From the NCBI RefSeq assembly GCF_910592395.1, contig NC_088320.1:5892001-5956000 (forward strand): a stretch of 64,000 nucleotides of DNA, given 5' to 3'. The notes beneath the pieces are model-generated. The model made no database searches, had not been told where the DNA came from, and saw nothing but the letters and a program-made list of their open reading frames with translations. The stretch is from Lineus longissimus (taxonomy: Eukaryota > Nemertea > Pilidiophora > Heteronemertea > Lineidae). This document shows, piece by piece, positions 1-14,600 of this stretch (position 1 is its first letter; each line of letters starts with the position of its first letter). A program made the translations under genes and the position numbers.

Positions 1-3000
1 CTATATTGAAAACCCCGGTGTGCAACTGTCCAGGAAAAAAATAGCGTAGCAGTAGAGAGATGGTTTACCAAAAACAAAGGTCAAGCCTGTTTCATTTAGC
101 ATGCCCTGTTATCGCAACTTCACCATAGGCCAGGGATTCTGGTGGATATTGTAGGCAGGGGGTGATTTTGGCTTTCGGAGTAAGTAAAGATCGTAAGGAA
201 AAAACAAAGCACTCTATCAAGCGAAAATAATTCACATTACAACTGGGTCAAGACAATGCATTAGTGACCCAGCATATTCTATGTCTGAAAAAGGGGAGTC
301 ACTGCTGTACTGTCATAGGCTTATATACATTGAACTGTCACTAACACTGCATGGGTCAAATTAACTTTGCATTATCCCTTTACCTCTGATGTACATATCG
401 CAAAAAGTGGGCATATGATGCGGGACATGTTTGTGAAGATTACCACCCCTGTCAACGAGGGGGTTAAAAAGAAGTATTGGAGTCGTCCTGGGAGAGCGTT
501 TATCTGTTATCCAATAGAGTACCGTTGTCATGATGAGCAATTTATATATTCCTACCCGTTTATTGACAGATGGCCCAGACGATGAATACTGAATGCCGTT
601 TCTTAGGCTCTGCCCCACCTTGGCCGCCATCATGAACAAGACGGAATTCGATATTTGAAGATCGCATATACGGAATTGACATCTTGACAAACATGCAGTA
701 TATACCAAGATGAACATCGAACTTCCATGTTCGTTTCGAGACTAAAAATCAAGTTAGGAGAGTCGTAGTCTCCCACCCTTGGAATTGGCATTCTCTAGGA
801 TTGCAAGCTCGAACCGAAATGGTGGTCCCTGTGGTCAGACTCGACATAAAATACCAGTTGGCGCTTAATAAGTCTCGGTGTTGATGTGTCCATCATGTGT
901 CACACCGTACTTTCGCGTGCGTGATATCTATCTAACACGATTTTGAGGAGCAACGGGGACTGCATTTGGCAATCAGGCATCTATTGTCGCGGGCCTTCAC
1001 GCTTCCATTATCAAATAGCGCTTCTTAACAAGCGATGGTTCATATGGTTACGTGCGACTGTCAAGGGAATCTAAATTTCGTTAGCGATACAAGGTTGCAA
1101 TCCAGGAGGGTTGTGGTTAAGGATGATGCTAGTATGCTAGGATATATCGTCGTATCCAAAAAAAGTGTTTGCGTTTTACGTCCTTATGGCATTTTTATTC
1201 GATAGATATTTTTCTTGTCGTTTGGTGCACAATTTCCGTCGCGAACGACACTGCAATTGACAGTGGACAAATATCTCTCTCGCCTCTGACTGTATGTCAA
1301 TATCAATGTTCGATATAGCGAGTCAGTTATAATCATTTGGCGAGATGTTGCGTCAGCGGTAATGAATATTGACAGTGTCGTTTGGATTCAATTTAGATGA
1401 ATAACATGTGCATGCATAAGATTATACAAACATTAAACAAACATATCTCATTCATTTCCACAGAGCTATGTGTTATGGGGAGTAGGTTAATTTCATTTTA
1501 TGTGATGTTTTGGATAGAACGTAATACAAATCGACGGCTTGTTTTTGATTTCTATTGTTGATCTACGGTTAAATGTGACCCATGGATCGACTCTGAAATG
1601 TAATCATTGGTATTTATCTTCCCCTAAGATTAAATAGACGGAATGTGGACAAGAAATTTGAGATCAGCCATTCGAATGTTATGTTGATTAAACTGTTTTC
1701 AGTAACACGGGGAGATTGTATACTCTCGTTTTCTTGATCTTGACGATAATTGAAAAATATGTAGACTGCTTGCTTCATGTAATAGTAATCAATGGGGAAT
1801 GATAGATTCTACTCAAGCGGAGTGTGCGAGCGTGAAGGGAATAATCATTTGCAATGGGATTCGGTCAAGGTCAAGTTTGTACCACACAGCATGTAACGGC
1901 AGCAAAATGAAATACATGTAATTAAGAAATATGTCTTGAAACGAAAATATCGTTCGAAGGACGTCTTTTTTGTCGAATTGCGCAGTACAACTTGTTGCTG
2001 CATATACCAGGTCGAATATCCTTGTAAGTTAATGTGCACTAGACACAAGATTCTTAACGAAAAAAAAAAATTGAGAATATTTGGGGCTTTTGACCAATGG
2101 AATAACCGAATGAAGACAAATAATTATGAACAGAAAAAATCTACTTATTCCCGAGACTGGTCTCGGTAATTTGTAAAGAGAAAACGTCAAGGAAACTACA
2201 GCGCGCGCACCATGTAGACCGCAAATAATGAGGACCAACTACTTTATCAGTGCGTGATCGTAAGGATGCATATCAGCACGCACTCCAGTTTGAGACACTT
2301 TTTAACTTCAGTACGATGTCAGGGTGATCGTTCACGCGTGCAAGAACACAGACCAACAATGATGGATGTTGCGGCATGCTACAAAAGCTTCCCTCATGAC
2401 CCTTGGCATTGGCGATCGTGATCAAATCATAAGTCATCCTCCCAAAAAGTCCAATTCCGCATTGACAATGCTAACTTGAGTTTGTCCCCGGGTTACCTGC
2501 TGCCATCAAAAGGAACATGATGGACCATTAACTGTGTAAAATGTTCAATCTTCTTTGTAGTGATTAACCGGTGACAGTGATGGACGAGGCCACACTCTTA
2601 GAAATAAAGAGCTTTGAGCCTTTGAAAACCTTTCCAGGATTTTTCGGTCAACACAAATATGCACCCTGTAAAGGTTTTTCGGTGGAATGAATAACCCTTT
2701 GTGGAGTCTCACACCAGGGTTTTTTCATCTTACCGAAAAACCCCTCGTGGTGCATATTTTTGTTGGCCGAAAAAGCTCAAAAACATTTATTTCTGAGAGT
2801 GCGTAGTTAAGGAGACTTTGCGTCAGATTTCTTTCCGTGATCCAAACTCCCATTCTCGGAGAGATAGATTGGTCGACCAGGTGCCAAACTTCTTTCTTCA
2901 TGTTCTTCGTGGGTTCGGTACACTAGAAACAAATGCTCTAGCCTTCATCGATCTGCATTATACATGTACATGTTATGTCCTCAATGTTTGACGCAGCTGT

Positions 3001-5356
3001 TCCGTAGTTCTGAAACTCATATTTGTCACTCTCAACACCCAAACTAATGTAGTAAACCAGAAGCATATTGATGGATAACAACTAGACATTTATCACTTAG
3101 CCTTGTCATACCGATAATAGCAAACCCTGGCATGGCAGATCCAGATATAGGCAGGTGCCGTCGGAGTATACTGGTGATAAAGGCCAGTTTGGGTCGTAAC
3201 TAGGCGTACAGTTTGTTTCTCGGCCTTGGTCCATGTAAATAATCCATCTTGAACTCGGGCTTATGACAAGGTCTTGAAAATGGCGTACAGAACTCTCAAA
3301 CATCATTGTTGCAATGTTTCTCAATCGCAACATTACTGTGCATGAATTGCTGTACGGGCTTCCTCGAATTAAGATGTCTTCCGTCGTAATCAGAAACCGT
3401 TCAGTACTGATGATTCAATAGCATCATAAATCTATGAGTGTCATCTCTTGTGACATCCCCATTGCACCGCCGACTGCGCGAGCTACATAAAGCATGTCTG
3501 ATCGAACATTCTGTCACGTAAATTATTCGAAGCGAAGCCATGTTTGAAAAATATAACAAGACATATTGTGATCATTTGTAAGGCATTTCAATTTTTCTTG
3601 TGACATTTTCTTTACTTTTCTTTGGTGGATTACATTCTGCAGTCTCAGAAAGCAACAGGTTTCTTTTCAGTACATTTTGTGTTCCTTTTCTTATGATATA
3701 ACTTCGCACATGAAAATGTCAATTCGACTTAACTAAAGAAGGAACGAAATCACAATGGATAGCCAACATCCCACGCTCTTTTAATCATGCTGTTATATTA
3801 TACGTACGTACACCTACGTAATGCAAACTTCGTAAGTGGGGAGGCAGCTTTTTTGCTTCGTTAAGAGGGATAATAGAACTGGTGCGCTGATGCACAAGAC
3901 ATGGTCCATATACCAAAATCCATTATGCCATTTCAGTGTGTTCGCTGTAGCACTTTGTAATTGATGCTTTAATTGCGGTACCAGTGCTGTTTTCAATCCA
4001 AATAGGTTCATCGAAAAAACGATTTACTTCATCATTTCATTACATTCTCCATCCCACGACATCAAGGCCCTTCGTTCATTTACTACGTAGTTTTCTCAAC
4101 AACCCGTTGATGCAATGTAAGTGGTTGTGGCAACGAGATTATCTGCGAATGTTTTGCCAGATTACTGCCTGATTCGGCACTAATGCAGACGACTTAGCCC
4201 AGCTGTTTACGCCGGAAGTAGGAGGATGTGGGACAAGATGCAGGAAATTGATGAGCGCTCCTGATTGGTGTAAAACGTTACAAATTTGTGAGAAATCTAT
4301 TTGATCAGCGAGAGAAGGCCATGGTATAGATATGGGAAAGTATTCGGCCTTTCTAAACGAAATTAAAAAATAAATGCAGAGTCTCAACAACTTTCGGAAA
4401 CATGATGACATTTCACCTCTCAGAGAGTTTTTTCCCTTATAAACCATCTGGTCATGCCCTCCGAGCTTTCCGGAGAAACACACAAACGATGTTTTCGATA
4501 ACATTTTTTTTTTAAGTGTGCACACGATATTGTTTTCATGAAAGAGATAAACAAAAGCAAGCACGAGCAGATGATATGCTTCAAAAAGGGTTAAAAGTCG
4601 CGTCTTAACCACTATTATCTGATACTTCATGTACATGATAGTAATTTCATCCAGTTAGAAAACACACTGTTGCACAAAACAGACATTGACCAAGTTAGCT
4701 GGAGTCTATTGATCGAATGTAATTAATTGAGGTTTAGCATTTGTGTATTGAGAGATAACAGAGGATAATCTACTTATGTGGGTGAAGGGGTGCTGTCAGC
4801 GATGGTTATGGGAGTCCCATCATTTAAGGTGAAACTTACGCGACTCCTCTTTGCCAATCTATGAGAAACACCAGAACTCCTTCGAAATCCACAAAATGTT
4901 AACGGTATTACTCGTAGAACATTGTCTGCAAGGCCTCCAAACAATATCTTGTCCGAATTTTGGTGTTTGAAAGAGTTCTGATATTCCTCAGGTTGACAAA
5001 AAGGAGTCACAATAGTTTCCCCTCAAAATGCATAAAAAACGATGTTGACAAATATTTTTTTCTCAAGACTATCACTACAAATTAACGCCCTGTGATAAAC
5101 GGTGGGTGGGATGATGTAGACAAAATGCATTTAACATTCTGGCCAAGATTCCCAATAAAACCATCATCTCACATTGCCACGTGTGTCCAAGCTACAGGGT
5201 CGGAAGCGTTTGTTTGCATCTTACATCGATATCCGCACATTGGTCACCAAGACTGACCAAAAGAAAAAAAACATGCATGCCCGAAGTTTGGAGTAGATGG
5301 CCTCTGCGTAGTGTATCTTTTCAATGATAACCATCTACCACATTTATATTTTTCAG
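1..5356. other. Upstream region without a supported gene
   Basis: Open frames up to 165 codons (4139-4636, minus) have no recognisable motif, signal or splice context and look random. The region holds one inverted-repeat element (2591-2803) and should contain the promoter and any non-coding first exon of the C1q gene, which I cannot locate. Confidence 0.5.
2591..2803. mobile_element. Short inverted-repeat DNA element (MITE type)
   Basis: The ends are cactcttagaaataaag on the left and, read on the other strand, cactctcagaaataaa on the right. Homologous arms of about 95 bp continue inward, for example ttttcggtcaacacaaatat against ttttcggccaacaaaaatat. There is no coding capacity and no clear target-site duplication. 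Confidence 0.7.
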
Positions 5357-5629
5357 GCACAAACATGAAGAAGACATTTTTACTCGTCCTTCTCTTCATA
5401 TGCGTGGTCAGCAGCCGAAAAGAAGGCCGCAAGAAACAGCGTCACGGCAACGGAGATAACACCTTAAATGATGAGGGCGGGTCATGTGACCTCGAAATCT
5501 CGTGCAAAAATAACGACGGGAACTTTCCAGTGAAACTACCAATCAAAGGACCGCGCGGGCCGCCCGGAAGCTCTGGAGCACGTGGTGACAAGGGTGACCC
5601 GGGTGAACCTGGGTTGCCCGGATTGCCTG
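5357..5629 (+). CDS. C1q gene, exon 1: signal peptide and collagen-like region
   Basis: The exon follows a pyrimidine-rich acceptor ending tttttcag, so at least one non-coding 5' exon probably lies upstream. The ATG at 5365 begins a basic-then-hydrophobic leader (MKKTFLLVLLFICVVSS). The exon ends inside the Gly-X-Y run at a good donor, G|gtaag, in phase 1. The open frame continues past the donor to 5727, but it loses all Gly-X-Y character there, which supports the splice. Confidence 0.75.
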
Positions 5630-8600
5630 GTAAGAATCACAGTAGAGTTGGTTGGGTCGGTTGTGACGTCATCAAGCTGCGATTGTTGCCAAAACAGTGT
5701 AGTGATTGCATTGTATTGGTGGTTTGATACGTGTTGGCCTGTTGCCGATATGTGTTTGGGAGGAGCGACCTTAAGGTCGGAATCCGCCTGGGAAAGAACA
5801 TGTCTTATGTAGATAAACCGAATATTGTTGGAGTAGCTGTGTGATGACGGCACATTTAAGTGATCTATACTCATTGTCCTTCTCTACGTCGTTTCGTTTG
5901 CGTTCGTGAATATGTAACAGAAAGTTATAGTACGGATTTCAAACATATTGCACCTTGTGTCACAGTTTTGTAAGGAAGACATTAGTAAATCACCAAAACT
6001 CAAAGTCTTCTAATTGAGTGAGTAAAGCAAAGCTGTTTTTACAGCTATTAAATGTGTTGCGGGGACAGTGTCTTGGCTAATATAATCCGGCACTTGGGCT
6101 ATCAAAAACTTATATCTGGACAATGACCCAAGTTTCCCACTGCCACCTTTAATTTCGCAAAAACCCGGAGTTTACCCGCCAACACAGCAGTCAATTGGAA
6201 TTCCAACTCATCGCATCATCCCTTGGTATGGTCGTATGCGACTCTCACGGCATTGCTCGATTCCTTTCCCGAAATGAATTACACTACTCACCAAAGCGTG
6301 GATTGCAAACTCCAGATGCTTAAAAAGGACAGTTGGTGATTAGTTACAGGCTTTTAAAAAAGAAATAATGATTTATTGCGAGATAAGGCGATAGACCTTT
6401 ATCCTACATTGGATAGAGACTTAGAAACTGGTTTGCTTATCTTTGGGGTGGATGTGAGTGGATGGTATGGTATAGTATAGTATAGTAACCCTTTTCCAAA
6501 GCTCATCATTTATGCTGTCGCCACGTCACTCTTAAATCAGGAAATAGATCAAACATGTAAGTGAATGTGTCCCTCTCCCAATTGGCACCCACACGTGGCG
6601 AGGGCTGAAATAAAAAGCTTCTGGGAAGTGCGAATTCGAAAGCAGAAGTCGACGACCCCCTTTCCATCCAGTCCGAAATTCCCAATACGATTCTCATACA
6701 ATTCAGTTTCGCGTACATGGTCATGTACATTCTTTACAAGATTCTTTATAATATCTTTACTAAGAATATTACAGCAACCTTGCAAATCACACATCACAGT
6801 AACTATTTGGAAGGCAAACTAAGCAAACAAAGAGTTAGATCTGTCAATTCGATAACTGCGTCCAATTATCAAACCAATGCATTCTAGTTGTGTAGCGTCC
6901 CCGAAGACCCCTTTCATTATAGCAATGACAAATTCATTGTTTTATCCCGCGGGGTATCAGATTTCGTCGCCAATATCGGAGAAATCACTCCAGAAATCGA
7001 CTCAATCAAGAGCCTGCGCTATCAATAGGTTATCACCCGAGATAACAGCAATGTTTATGATGAATCGTATCGAATATCGGTTCCTAAATTCGTCCTTTAC
7101 GCAGCATAATGTGATTGTCGCTGTCAGACTTTCTTGGTAAGAATTTGATAAGATTGTATCATTCTCAACTCCGATTCTTTTTAATTTAGCTGAAATTTCT
7201 ATAGTGCTTCGGGTCGAAATCAGTTGGTGCGTTATGCGTTGACAGGTCTCCGTTTTCGCCTTTCTATGCTGGTTGCGCTCCCGTTCCGAACTTAACGACT
7301 TTTTGCAGTCTTTTTTCCAGCAGTGTTCGGCCAACATTGTATTCTGATGGAAGAGCATAATAGAATCCTTTTGTTCCCGGTCATTCCATCCTTGGACATT
7401 TAAAACTTCTAACCGTGTTGTGCCATTCGGTTTGTCCGATCAGATTCATTAAAGGAAAAGTAAACGGACGTTGATGAAATGATATGTCCCAAATTCTAGC
7501 AGTGAAGGTGTGAGACCATTCACCAGATGGTCAGCAAAGATGTTTATACCTCCCTGGATATTCTATATCGAAAATAACTTGATTTTCTTTCATACAACTT
7601 ACTGACAATGGTCGACGATTGGCGAAAGGTTATTAGCGACAAGGGTATCAGGTACACCACTCTGTATTCGTGATACCGATCTACGATTCTGTTGTCCGCC
7701 ATCACGAATTTGATTTTGACATCACAAAGGAAATTACGTTGTTGTTTGGGTCAAACTGGGTGTATGAGAAAAGCTCGACGGCGTGATTGTCCCGTCCGTG
7801 GTTTCATTAGGCTCGATATAATTGAAACTGAATGTCGTGGTCGAAATCACGATTTACAAAATTAATGTTGGCAAGGAATATCGATGTTGCTCTATATCAC
7901 CAAACACCAGATACAACAGTTTCTGATATGCAAACTGCCGATGGAGAGGCAACTGAAAGTTTGTAGCATCGAATTCATCAGATTCTGGTTAAGATATCTT
8001 AGCAGTTCGATAATTAAGGCTGCCTTATATTATTCTTACAGTTCAACCCCGACCACAGAGACCTTGACAACAATTATCATTCATGAGCTGGCGGAGTCCA
8101 CGCACATATCAAAATTCCAATTCTTAGTTAAGATTTTATTTCGTTTCGTGTACATACATGTATATGCACGCACAATCTTTACAAGATTATTCACTTGTAA
8201 GATTCTTCCTCTTAACTATAAGAATCTTACAGGAATATTGTAACGAATGTACATGTTCATGTACATGGAACTGAATTATATCTTAACTCGAAGAATCGTA
8301 TAATAACCTTATCTTGATTTTCGATTCGGGTTCCCCGTTTCATTGACTCATTGACTTCTCGTATTTTGCGTCGTATTCTACGGAACGAGTTTATATCTGG
8401 GAAAAATCCGATAAGGGAGTTTATGAGGTTACTAGCTGGGGACATACCGAACCAATGTTGATCGTAATCTACTACATCTTGATAGAAACGTGGTTTGAAT
8501 CGTGATTTGGAGCTCATACTGAGGGTCTAATGACCTCTTGTAGTAAACGTGTGGTGATGAATTCGTCTACATGTACCTTACTCGGATAGACCGTTGGATG

Positions 8601-11600
8601 TCCCAGGAACTGCAGTACCTTCAGATATTTAAACAGCCAGTTTTGATTTACTGCGGATAAACATGTCTTGCATCCTAACTCATGGCTCACACAGCAGTAA
8701 CCATCTGCCGGGATATGAGAATAGCGGGAGGAAGCGCCTAATTTAGTCATAATCAAGCCGTATCGACCTAACACCGCTCCTGGGCAAATACCGATGCGAT
8801 CACGAAGCCATAAAGAACACGCTAGTCGCACCAGCCCCGGGGCTATTCATGTAAAATTCCCGGCGTGCTTTGGTCAATATCATATCTCGTCCGTCAGAAG
8901 TTGGGTCACGTGAGGCATGCCAATATGGTTGCACACGTGACCATTAAAGGCTAGATTGCTCACAATTTAGAAGATTTTAAATGTATGACCAGAATAGCAA
9001 ATTGCAACATTATGATGGGTTTATATAGGATTCACGTTGTCACTTGTCATGGTTTACGTCTCACTTGTCACAGGCCTGTTAACTGACCTGATTCTGGTTT
9101 GAAAAACTGACATGACAGAAGATAAGTTATCATTATCATATGATTCTCTACCAGCGTGCTGCCTTTAAGAGCTTTGTGTCAGGCCCGGACTTATTTTGGC
9201 ATGTTATGGAAATATCCCCGTTATTAATTTAGCGAGGTTTGTGAGTAATGAAAAAGGGCCGTCGTGGATGTTCCCTGGCAGCTGTTATATGTTGGTCTCG
9301 AATGCAGTTCATTTAGCCATATGGAGTCAGACCAATTTTGTCAGGTGGGTAGCCGTCGCGTCTGCGCATTGCATTAGTAAATGAATTGGGTAAAGCCGCG
9401 AGTAGTCCTGAGTTCATCTCTAGGCCCCAGAAACACTACTCCCTTCCTCTACTACCATCACAAACCGCTGTAGGGTTTTTATTTCGCTAAAAAACCTTAA
9501 CAGGATAAAGATTTGTGTTGACCGAAATAATGCCCTTAAATGCTTTCCAAAGCTCAGACACCTTCATTTTTAAGAGTGTGGTCTAGTTCAAACGAGCACT
9601 TTGTAAACTGTTATTAGAAAAAGCCCAGGAATTGTTCGGTTGAAACCGGGATCACAGTAATTTTCAAAGGCGCTTTGAGCAAGATACTTCGGCCTGGAAA
9701 GGTGATACAAATATGATCATTATTACTCATATCATTAACTGGATCTCACTCGATATTAGTCGAGCGGTCGAGGTGTCAACCACCGTGCTAGAATCTACGA
9801 TTCCCGAACCATGACCTAGCGATCACGCAAACCTTGTCTAATGATGTTTCGAGTCAATATTAGATATCGCTATAATTGCTTCTTTTTAATGTTGAACGAA
9901 CACGCACTGCTGATATATCGCACATCATGTGGCGTTCCTCCCAATTAAAATACCGATGCAGAATTGCCCCAAGTCGCCCCGGCAATCCACCAACAATGAT
10001 TGTTACTATAATTCTGTAACACCAGATGAGGTCGATCAGTAACCGAATCAAATATTGTTGCTTTAGGCAATTAGATCTAATTGATTGATACTACGTGCTG
10101 ATCAATAAGGAGGTATGTAGTACCATTAAGGCTGAACTGGTCGTCTAAAACTATTATACAGAGATAAGTGATGCATCAAAATAAACACTGTTAGCTATTT
10201 AGTTACATAGAAGATGTCAGTGGACGACTGTAATTCGGCCTCAAAGTTGTTGTGGTAGTGAGAGTCGCGATGGTGCACAACATTTCTCTCGTTTGTGTTG
10301 TACACACCAGTTGTCGCTAAATTCTCTCCGCACTCGAAAAATTAGAACTCGAGACGAAGAATCGAATTTCTCTGGCGTCCTCACTGCAGACACCACTTTG
10401 ATAAACGAGCTCTACTTTGAAAAAGATTACAGATATTCTATGCATACGGTAATTATTTCTCCAACCGAAAACCATCTTTATATGGGATCAGCACAGTTGC
10501 CATTTCACGGAAGCATAGACCAACGATCGATTAACTAAGGCTAGTATCTCATTAAACGTGACCCCGGTTGATCTTTGTCCAAGGACGATGGAATGCCAAT
10601 ATAATAATATCCATAGTTTTTCCGCTCTGTCAGCATCATCAAGATCTTTGATATTCAGTGTCATGAATGCATGTACAGTTAAGATGCAAAACACTCCAGA
10701 CGTAATTTTACCATTTTGAGTAAATGAATCTGCTTTTTCCCCCGAAGCTTCAAATAAAATGCAATGGCACCAACGTTTTGGCTGATACTTAATAGTAATA
10801 CAAAATGGTAAAGAAAACACTTTTTGCAAGCAGATTAGATTAATAGTATATTCATTAAGTATCAACCAAAGTGTTACAAAGTCATTTTTTAAAGTAATTT
10901 GTTTAAAGCCGGGCAAATGATGACATGTTTTTAATCACAGTGCCTGCGTTATCATCAGGAGAATGCCATACGTTATCAACTAACTCCAGACCATTTTTAA
11001 AACACAGCGTTTTTTAATGCCTTTGAGTGCAGTGCGACAAACATTGTTTCATAAAGTTACACGATACTCCAACATACATTAGGTTCTAAAAAATGTGATT
11101 TAAGTGCAATCATGTGTCCACTGTGACGGCCTGAAAACATTGATTCAGTGTCAATGTTTTCATTTGAGTATTGAACTGAACTGGAGGTGAATTGCCATCA
11201 CTATCGCGCCATTGCTGGAAGCCATCACGCGTTATAACCACAACAGTTGTTGACGTTTTCCCGGGGTCATTCTAAGGGATTTCGATGTTATTTCGGTGCA
11301 TTTGAAATATGGAATAGATTTTTGATGCTGAACAGCATGAAAAAGAAAACTTGTGCATTGCCTATATAATCTACTGACCTTTGGAGGGAAGTCCCATGTT
11401 TTTCGTTCTGGGGCACTTTTATCATCCGGTGCTAGTTAGATATTCAGCTCTTGATCTTGAACAAGAATCTCATGAGAATCTTCTAAGGATTAGGGTCATG
11501 TATACGAAACAGAATAAGGTCTTTAATCATGTTAATACGAATCTTATAGGGATCATATCGTCATTTGCGACCTGGGTGAAGATTCTAGCAGATATTTATT

Positions 11601-14600
11601 GAGTATATACCGGTATGCTATTGATGTGAAACTGAAAAAAGAAATTTTGTCAATAGGCTTGGGGAAAGGGTATAAGGATAAGGTTCCAAAGCCTGGGCGA
11701 ACCACTGAAATTAACATATTTGGCATCATAAATTTACCAAAGGCTGTTAAGATTCTTGTAAGATTCGTTTAGTTCTTCCTAAGATATTCTTCGGTTTTGT
11801 ACACTTGTCTAGTATGTATGTACAAATCTTATTCGTTCCTCGAATGTACTGTGCATGCAACCTAATAAGATCGTAACCAAAAGACTTATAAACTGGATTT
11901 TGACCTAGACCTCCAGGCCTCTGCTTCTCCGGTCGACTGGTTCAGATTAAGACTCATTTTCTCAAATTGAACTTCATATTTCTCGCACGCGACAATGTCT
12001 ATTGGGCGGTTCCAAATGAAGTCGCAACACTTCACAAGCACAAAGATGTTCGAGGACACATTTCGCTCCAGACAAGCGATTCGCATCCTGGTCACACCCG
12101 CACTGATTACATTGCTCTAAGTGGCTGTATAGCTTGGAAGATCACCCCAGTGACAAATGACCCGAACGAGACAGCAAATTCATTAGATGTCCATGCCCGG
12201 AGTGGGTTGTCAGTTACTGAAAACGACCAATGATAAAGTTGGTTTTCATTATACCGTGTTGATTTGCGGAAATGCATTCACCGAGAGTAAGCGAGAAGTG
12301 GACTCCATGGCTGGACGTCGGAAACAAAGGTCACTGTACTACATATTGATCTAACCCGGCTCGTGCGGAGACGAGTTTCTTTTGTGCCTCCCAAGGTCGA
12401 AAATCGCAATCAGCAATTCTGTTCGTTATAGGTCTCAAAGCTAGTGGTTCGTGTGATAAAAAGACAGGTTCAGAATATGATCCGAGAACATGAATTAGGG
12501 AATTCCTAGGTCAAGCCAAAAAGAAATTATTTTTCGAACTGTGCAGAAACTAATTCACAGTGTATTTCAGAGAAAGAAAAAATTTCGAAACACCTTATCA
12601 TTTCAGACAAAAAATCAATTAGAAAAACATTATTATTTCAGATTGTAAGGATTGTCAAACCGGTGAGTTTTCTTACAACAAACCTTAACACCCAGTCCCT
12701 TAACCTCAAAAACCCTGCATCTGAAATACGGATGAAGAATGTGAATGCTAAGTAATACTAATGTGAAGGATTTCAATGAAATAACGTCTCCAATGATGGA
12801 GGCTTAATTTAAAATAAGGCCGTTACATGCATGCCTCAAACGCGACAATCAAAGCACAACGTCTTGTTGTTATTGCTAATGTAAGAGCATTCGTCAACAT
12901 TGGTTACGAATCAGAAATAAATATGAAGGGCTGCTTTGCTAAACTTAAATAAAATGCAAGAGACCCATGCACACTTATCTTTAGAAGTTGTAGAAGTTTT
13001 CTGACGTCAGAAGCCATTTCATATTCGGTTAAGGTCAGGTATATCGAAACCTACGAAGTTTCAGTTATGAATATAGAGATATATAAATAAAAAACAGTAA
13101 TTTTGGCTGTGTGAGGGATTTTACATGCATCTTAACTCGTTTTCAGCTCTGCAGCTTTTTCGAAGAATGTGCTTATTTACTGAGTAAATAAATATACTCA
13201 ATAGATTTCAAAAGAACTCGCGTGTACACCGCAAAAGAAACATTGTGCAGGCCAGTTTTCATTGCAATGGCGTGTCTAGAGTTAAGTTCTTATTGCCAAC
13301 GAGGCTACACATAAACTATGAAGGCAATCGTCGTGTTGAAAAAGCAAATCACACACTCAGCGGATTCTTCGCATCAGTAATCACCGCGTAATGTCCCATC
13401 TCCGCCGGAAGCGATGTCACATTACACTCTCACGATATCTCGTGCGACTTCAAGAGGTAAAGATTTCCTTTCTGCTCGAGTGAAATTTCTGAATTACGCC
13501 TTAACTGCCAATGCACTTCGAGACTAATTGCATGGTATGATGGTGTTGGGTTAGGCAAGTAACTTACAGGGCACGAATTTCTCATCCGCTCCATATACAA
13601 GCTTTGCATGTGTCCATTTTATTCTCCATGCTCCATAGGTTCCAGTTGCCAGAAATAAACTTCTTGTTTAATATTATCTTATCAGTATCTCGTACTTAAT
13701 TCAATTTATATCGGGTCATGAATCATATATCATTTATTTCTTCTGACAGTAAAAATAAATATCGGAATCATCTACAATTGGAAAAAAATTCAAAACCGTC
13801 ACATCTTGATATAAATGTATCACATTCGTAATATAATACATTTCAATAACGTTTAACTAATCTGATTTGAAAACAGATGCAATTATGTTGGCCGTCGAGC
13901 TCAGCTGGTATTAAATTGCGTTCTATGTCAGCCTATCATCGTTTTAGCGTCATAGGTTTTTGCTCGCCTAAGAAACAATAACCAATTCTGAACAGGGTAA
14001 GCAGGTCAAGTCTGTGTCGGTTTGGACGCCGATGTATCTGCATGTATTTGTATAAGATTCACAGTAAAGATCTGATTCAGCTTTGTAAACTATGTACATG
14101 TACAAGCAAAATATCTACATGACTATTGTAAGATTAAGAGCTTTAACTAAGAATCGTACCAGGATCTTGTAAATAATGTGCATGTTCATGACTGACTAAA
14201 TGTATACATGTACATGACTGACTAAAATTTTAACTATGATTCCCGAATCGGGATTTTAGACCTTGGTAAAGCAATAAGCTCCCAACTTGGGGGAAGTTTT
14301 GACATGGTTGATTGACTTTATTCAATTGGTTACAAAGACCATCAAACGGCCTACCTCTTCCGACCAGAACAAGACATGCAAGATGACTGACGAACCCGTC
14401 TAGAACAAGTTTCGTTTCATACTCACAAAATGGGCCACAGCCTTTAATCTTGTCGCAGATTAGACGTTTCCTGGGTGGTCAAGCCTGCTATATTGATGGT
14501 CTCCCGGTCGCTTCTGACTTATCTGAGGAACACACCTCTGGTGGAGGTCGTCAGGGAGGAAGTTCCATCAGAGGTATTCAGGTTGAATTCAAGGTTTGGA

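Noticed and set aside
4139-4636. 165-codon minus-strand ORF
   Set aside because: Random-looking composition with no motif, no ATG context and no splice partners.
5536-5874. 112-codon ORF antisense to the collagen exon
   Set aside because: A shadow of the GC-rich Gly-X-Y codons.
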